Assembly (NCBI GenBank): GCA_963725655.1
Contig: CAVRYY010000001.1
Span: 1,240,001 to 1,304,000, forward strand
From: CAVRXT01 sp963725655
GTDB lineage: Bacteria > Acidobacteriota > Terriglobia > Acidiferrales > UBA7541
Direction: 5' to 3'
Length of the DNA stretch: 64,000 nucleotides
The notes under the pieces are model-generated. The model was given only the letters and a program-made list of their open reading frames with translations, did no database searches and was not told the origin of the DNA. A program made the translations under genes and the position numbers. This document shows, piece by piece, positions 63,737-64,000 of the stretch (position 1 is its first letter; each line of letters opens with the position of its first letter).

Positions 63737-64000
63737 ATGCAATACAAGACGCTCGGCAACACCGGTATGCTGGTTTCCACGGTATGCCTCGGCACCATGA
63801 CTTTCAGCGGCGGCGAAGGTTTCTGGAAGAATATCGGCAGCACCAATCAGAAGGAAGCCGACGAACTCGTCAAGGCTTCCATCGACGCGGGCGTCAACTT
63901 CTTTGACACCGCGGACGTCTATTCGGAAGGCCAGAGCGAAACGATGCTGGGGCAATCGCTGAAGAATCTGAATATCGCGCGCAAGGACGTGGTTGTCGCC
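63737..64000 (+). CDS. Aldo/keto reductase (3' end missing)
   Basis: The first 88 residues of an NADPH-dependent aldo/keto reductase, cut by the window edge, with AAAAGGAG upstream of ATG 63737. MQYKTLGNTGMLVSTVCLGT, the GEGFWKNIGSTNQKEADELV segment and the catalytic Asp-Tyr region NFFDTADVYSEGQSE are characteristic of the YajO/PhdYeW-like branch. The Lys and His of the catalytic tetrad lie outside. It is 120 bases downstream of rimO on the same strand, possibly a separate unit. Confidence 0.88.
   Translation, partial: MQYKTLGNTGMLVSTVCLGTMTFSGGEGFWKNIGSTNQKEADELVKASIDAGVNFFDTADVYSEGQSETMLGQSLKNLNIARKDVVVA

Overview
The window (about 60% GC, densely coded on both strands) looks like a chromosomal segment of an Acidobacteriota bacterium, probably a soil Terriglobia-type genome or metagenome-assembled contig. 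The signs are four large TonB-dependent receptors with N-terminal carboxypeptidase-regulatory-like domains (Oar type), a PadR regulator overlapping an orphan FtsX/MacB-type permease (the acidobacterial ADOP arrangement), a DUF1800/DUF1501 pair, and Tat-exported Gfo/Idh/MocA and nucleoside-hydrolase proteins. No phage, plasmid or CRISPR locus is intact here.

Region by region. 1-3588: 5' part of a TonB-dependent receptor running off the left edge. 3.8-10.1 kb: a loose minus-strand cluster for reductive pyrimidine/hydantoin breakdown (dihydropyrimidinase, LLM-class flavin/F420 oxidoreductase, beta-ureidopropionase-like nitrilase), interleaved with small membrane and secreted proteins. 10.3-21.4 kb: BrkB/YihY membrane protein, PilZ protein, DUF1800+DUF1501 secreted pair, divergent membrane pyrophosphatase, Nudix hydrolase, VTT membrane protein, membrane-bound metal-dependent hydrolase and lipid kinase. 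21.5-24.2 kb: ligA, split by a +1 frameshift, followed by the RNase P RNA gene. 24.4-25.7 kb: a scarred junction with a broken tyrosine-recombinase tail and a CAP-domain fragment around an exported cyclophilin. 25.7-30.3 kb: beta-propeller protein, exported ADP-ribosylglycohydrolase and Gfo/Idh/MocA oxidoreductase with an apparent ACG start. 30.4-40.8 kb: TonB/DUF2059 protein, TonB-dependent receptor, DUF5666 protein, branched-chain-amino-acid-type binding protein, and a small His/Cys protein followed by another receptor. 41.1-53.8 kb: nucleobase/nucleoside island (Fcy1-type cytosine deaminase, amidase, receptor, APC permease, NCS2 purine permease, exported adenosine deaminase, metallothionein, exported nucleoside hydrolase). 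54.1-64 kb: PadR-ADOP pair with a visible promoter and candidate operator, PLP decarboxylase, TgpA-like transglutaminase, a 147-bp tandem duplication carrying two tiny ORFs, rimO, and the start of an aldo/keto reductase.

Functionally the window is dominated by scavenging. Outer-membrane receptors and an exported adenosine deaminase and nucleoside hydrolase would produce nucleobases outside or in the periplasm. NCS2 and APC permeases would import the products, and cytosine deaminase, dihydropyrimidinase and ureidopropionase would complete breakdown to ammonia, CO2 and a beta-amino acid. A family of intergenic GC-rich hairpin repeats (at least six copies between 40.8 and 57.5 kb) is scattered through the second half.
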